Shown here: positions 30,983 to 32,263 of the stretch, in pieces | Layout of the letters: every line of letters begins with the position of its first letter | Position numbering within the stretch: the stretch's first letter is position 1 | Assembly (NCBI RefSeq): GCF_000171235.2 | Contig: NZ_ABEA03000182.1 | Coordinates: 1-32,263, forward strand | Direction: 5' to 3' | Origin: Geminisphaera colitermitum TAV2 | GTDB lineage: Bacteria > Verrucomicrobiota > Verrucomicrobiia > Opitutales > Opitutaceae | DNA length: 32,263 nucleotides | Translations under genes and position numbers: made by a program | The notes under the pieces: model-generated | The model's input: the letters and a program-made list of their open reading frames with translations, nothing else | Told to the model about the DNA's origin: nothing | Database searches by the model: none

Positions 30983-30998
30983 GGGGGGGGGGGGGGGG
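30983..30998 (-). repeat. Poly-C tract (sense), C16, at the cysT start
   Basis: Sixteen G on the plus strand, C on the sense strand. It ends 5 nt before the GTG at 30977, or encodes a proline run if translation starts at ATG 31031. Confidence 0.95.
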
Positions 30999-31038
30999 AG
31001 GCGGCGCGTAGCGCAGACATCTTGCCTGCATTGAGAGG

Positions 31039-31095
31039 GTGGGGCGGGCGTCACACCCGCTTCGGAACAGAATGCGGGCGGGACGCCCGCGCCAC
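31039..31095 (+). repeat. Second copy of the 57-bp GC-rich palindromic repeat
   Basis: The right arm (31074-31095) is identical to that at 10097-10118. The left arm (31039-31060) has three mismatches, and the 13-nt spacer has the same length but a different sequence. It fills the gap between sbp and cysT. Confidence 0.88.
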
Positions 31096-31106
31096 TTCCA
31101 TCCACG

Positions 31107-32153
31107 TTATTTTTTCCCGGTGGCGATTTCCTTGAGAAGAGTGTCCACGAGGGCGTTGTTAGCGAAGAAGTCGGCGGTGGCCTTGGGCCAGCCGCCGAAG
31201 ACGGCGTCAACTTCAAGGGCCTTGACAGGTTGAAGCTGGGCGACGTGGCGGGCGGCCACGGTTTCGTCACGCGGGCGGTAGAAGTTGCGCGCAATGACTT
31301 CCTGCGCCTGCGGAGTGTAGAGAAATTCGAGATACCCTTGGGCGAGGGCGGTGGTGCCGCGTTTGCCGGCGACTTTGTCCACGATGGCGACGGGGAATTC
31401 GGAGAGGACGCTCACGCTGGGCGTGATGGCTTCAAATTTGGCGGCGTCCTTGGCGGAGAGGGCGAGGGTTTCGGATTCAAAGTTGACGAGGACGTCGCCG
31501 ATCTCGCGTTCGGTGAAGGTGGTGGTGGCGGAGCGTCCCCCGGATTCGAATACAACGACGTTGGCGAGGACGGCCTTGAGGAAGGCGCGGGCCTTGGCGT
31601 GGTCGTTGCCGTTGGCATGGAGTCCGTAGGCGTAGTAGGCGAGGACGGCATAGCGGCCATTGCCACCGAGCTTGGGGTTGACTTGCACAATGCTCACGCC
31701 GGGACGGGCGAGGTCGTTCCAGTCGCGGATGCGTTGCGGGTTGCCTTTGCGAACGAGGATGGAGTGGACGGAGTAGAAGGGCGAGGCGTTGTGGGGGAAA
31801 CGAGAGGCCCAGTCTTTGGAGACGTAGTTTTGGTCGGCGAGGAGCTGGACGTCGGTGAAGGTGTTGAAGGTGACGACGTCGGCTTGCAGGCCTTCGAGGA
31901 TGGCGCGGGCTTGTTTGGAGGAGCCGGCGTGGGATTGTTTCACGGTGACGTCCTGGCCGGTTTTTTGCTTCCAGTAGGGAACGAATTGCTTGTTCACGTC
32001 GGCGAAGAGTTCGCGTGAGATGTCGTAGGAGGTGTTGAGGATGTCCTGTTGCTGGGCGTGCGTAGTGGCGGGCACGGCGGCAAGGACGGCGAGGATTGCC
32101 GCGGGAATGAGCGCGGTAAGGGCGCGGTGGATACGTGGTAGTGTGTGGTGCAT
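31107..32153 (-). CDS. sbp: Periplasmic sulfate-binding protein
   Basis: This is the substrate-binding subunit of the sulfate ABC importer. The 348-residue precursor has a signal peptide (about 1-33, ending THA). The family motifs are LNTSYDISRELF, QSHAGSSKQARAILEGLQADVVTFN (given in part: SHAGSSKQARA), ADQNYVSKDW, VRKGNPQRIRDW, VNPKLGGNGRYAVLAYY and DVLVNFESE. Together they match Sbp/CysP; Sbp is favoured by the LNTSYD and NPKLGGNGR wording, though thiosulfate binding cannot be excluded. It is the first gene of the sulfate operon, followed after a repeat-filled gap by cysT and cysW. Confidence 0.95.
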   Translation of the reverse strand: MHHTLPRIHRALTALIPAAILAVLAAVPATTHAQQQDILNTSYDISRELFADVNKQFVPYWKQKTGQDVTVKQSHAGSSKQARAILEGLQADVVTFNTFTDVQLLADQNYVSKDWASRFPHNASPFYSVHSILVRKGNPQRIRDWNDLARPGVSIVQVNPKLGGNGRYAVLAYYAYGLHANGNDHAKARAFLKAVLANVVVFESGGRSATTTFTEREIGDVLVNFESETLALSAKDAAKFEAITPSVSVLSEFPVAIVDKVAGKRGTTALAQGYLEFLYTPQAQEVIARNFYRPRDETVAARHVAQLQPVKALEVDAVFGGWPKATADFFANNALVDTLLKEIATGKK

Positions 32154-32263
32154 GACTGAATCGTGTGTGTGTAGTTGTGTGGCAGTGCGGTTGTGTGTGT
32201 GTGGCAGACGATAGACTCATGAGGCGGCTGGGCCTCATGGGTGCTATGAAAGTGTGGACGGGG
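32154..32263. promoter_or_regulatory. Upstream region of sbp with TG-rich simple sequence and an 8-bp dyad
   Basis: The region contains a TG-rich stretch (about 32165-32203) and a perfect inverted repeat CATGAGGC-n6-GCCTCATG (32218-32239). The dyad could be a regulator site or an RNA hairpin in the sbp leader. I see no match to a SAM riboswitch core. The region is cut by the window edge. Confidence 0.4.

Noticed and set aside
32218-32239. Hairpin upstream of sbp as a SAM-type riboswitch
   Set aside because: No conserved riboswitch core elements are seen, and the leader is cut by the window edge.

Overview
The window looks like a chromosomal piece of a high-GC member of the Verrucomicrobiota, probably close to Opitutaceae. 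This is inference from gene content: two PEP-CTERM surface proteins, two prepilin-like proteins of the H-X9-DG type, GbsR- and CreD-family proteins, a GntR/LacI-type hybrid regulator, many carbohydrate-active enzymes, and GC-rich palindromic repeats of a kind common in that phylum. There are no rRNA or tRNA genes, no CRISPR array, and no transposase that I can see. Layout, left to right. (1) 1-863, minus strand: dephospho-CoA kinase (coaE), then the first 42 codons of a Lys/Ala/Pro-rich protein that may be the start of Rho. (2) 1038-11766, plus strand: a GntR-type regulator with a sugar-sensor domain, followed by a run of eight closely spaced genes: prepilin-like protein, PEP-CTERM protein, GH5 enzyme sharing the PEP-CTERM protein's N-terminal domain, SGNH esterase, beta-propeller glycosidase-like protein, FAD oxidoreductase, trehalase/GH63-like enzyme and an inositol-monophosphatase/HisN-like phosphatase. 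(3) 11767-14958: a composite palindromic repeat, creD with a four-fold 11-bp-phased TTCAY array in front of it, and an NAD(P)-binding epimerase-like gene with a GbsR/MarR regulator; the last two share an operator-like inverted repeat at their start codons. (4) 25334 down to 15048, minus strand: a second eight-gene carbohydrate operon (PEP-CTERM protein, probable (alpha/alpha)6 enzyme, prepilin-like protein, two tandem GH5 paralogues, D-2-hydroxyacid dehydrogenase, ADP-ribosylglycohydrolase-family protein, GPH sugar transporter). (5) 25489-27670: a GH130 mannoside-phosphorylase-like gene divergent from a LacI regulator. (6) 32153 down to 27695, minus strand: sulfate ABC uptake genes (sbp, cysT, cysW) followed by a YdhS-like flavoprotein gene that is frameshifted exactly at a homopolymer. 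Together, regions 2, 4 and 5 read as glycan-utilisation loci: secreted GH5 and esterase enzymes cut a plant-type polysaccharide (glucan or mannan is plausible), a GPH symporter imports the products, and oxidoreductases, phosphatases and a GH130 phosphorylase process them. Both large loci contain the same unusual trio: H-X9-DG prepilin, PEP-CTERM protein and GH5. The most striking signal is a set of ten cytosine homopolymers of 12-18 nt. In all ten the C strand is the sense strand of the surrounding genes, on both strands of the window. They lie just before start codons, in the first codons of a gene, in linkers inside genes, or in intergenic repeats. One of them breaks the reading frame of the flavoprotein gene, which a one-base contraction would restore. 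This looks like a multi-locus phase-variation or RNA-level control system acting on surface glycan enzymes, pseudopilins and sulfate uptake. Homopolymer length is error-prone in sequencing, so the lengths need confirming.
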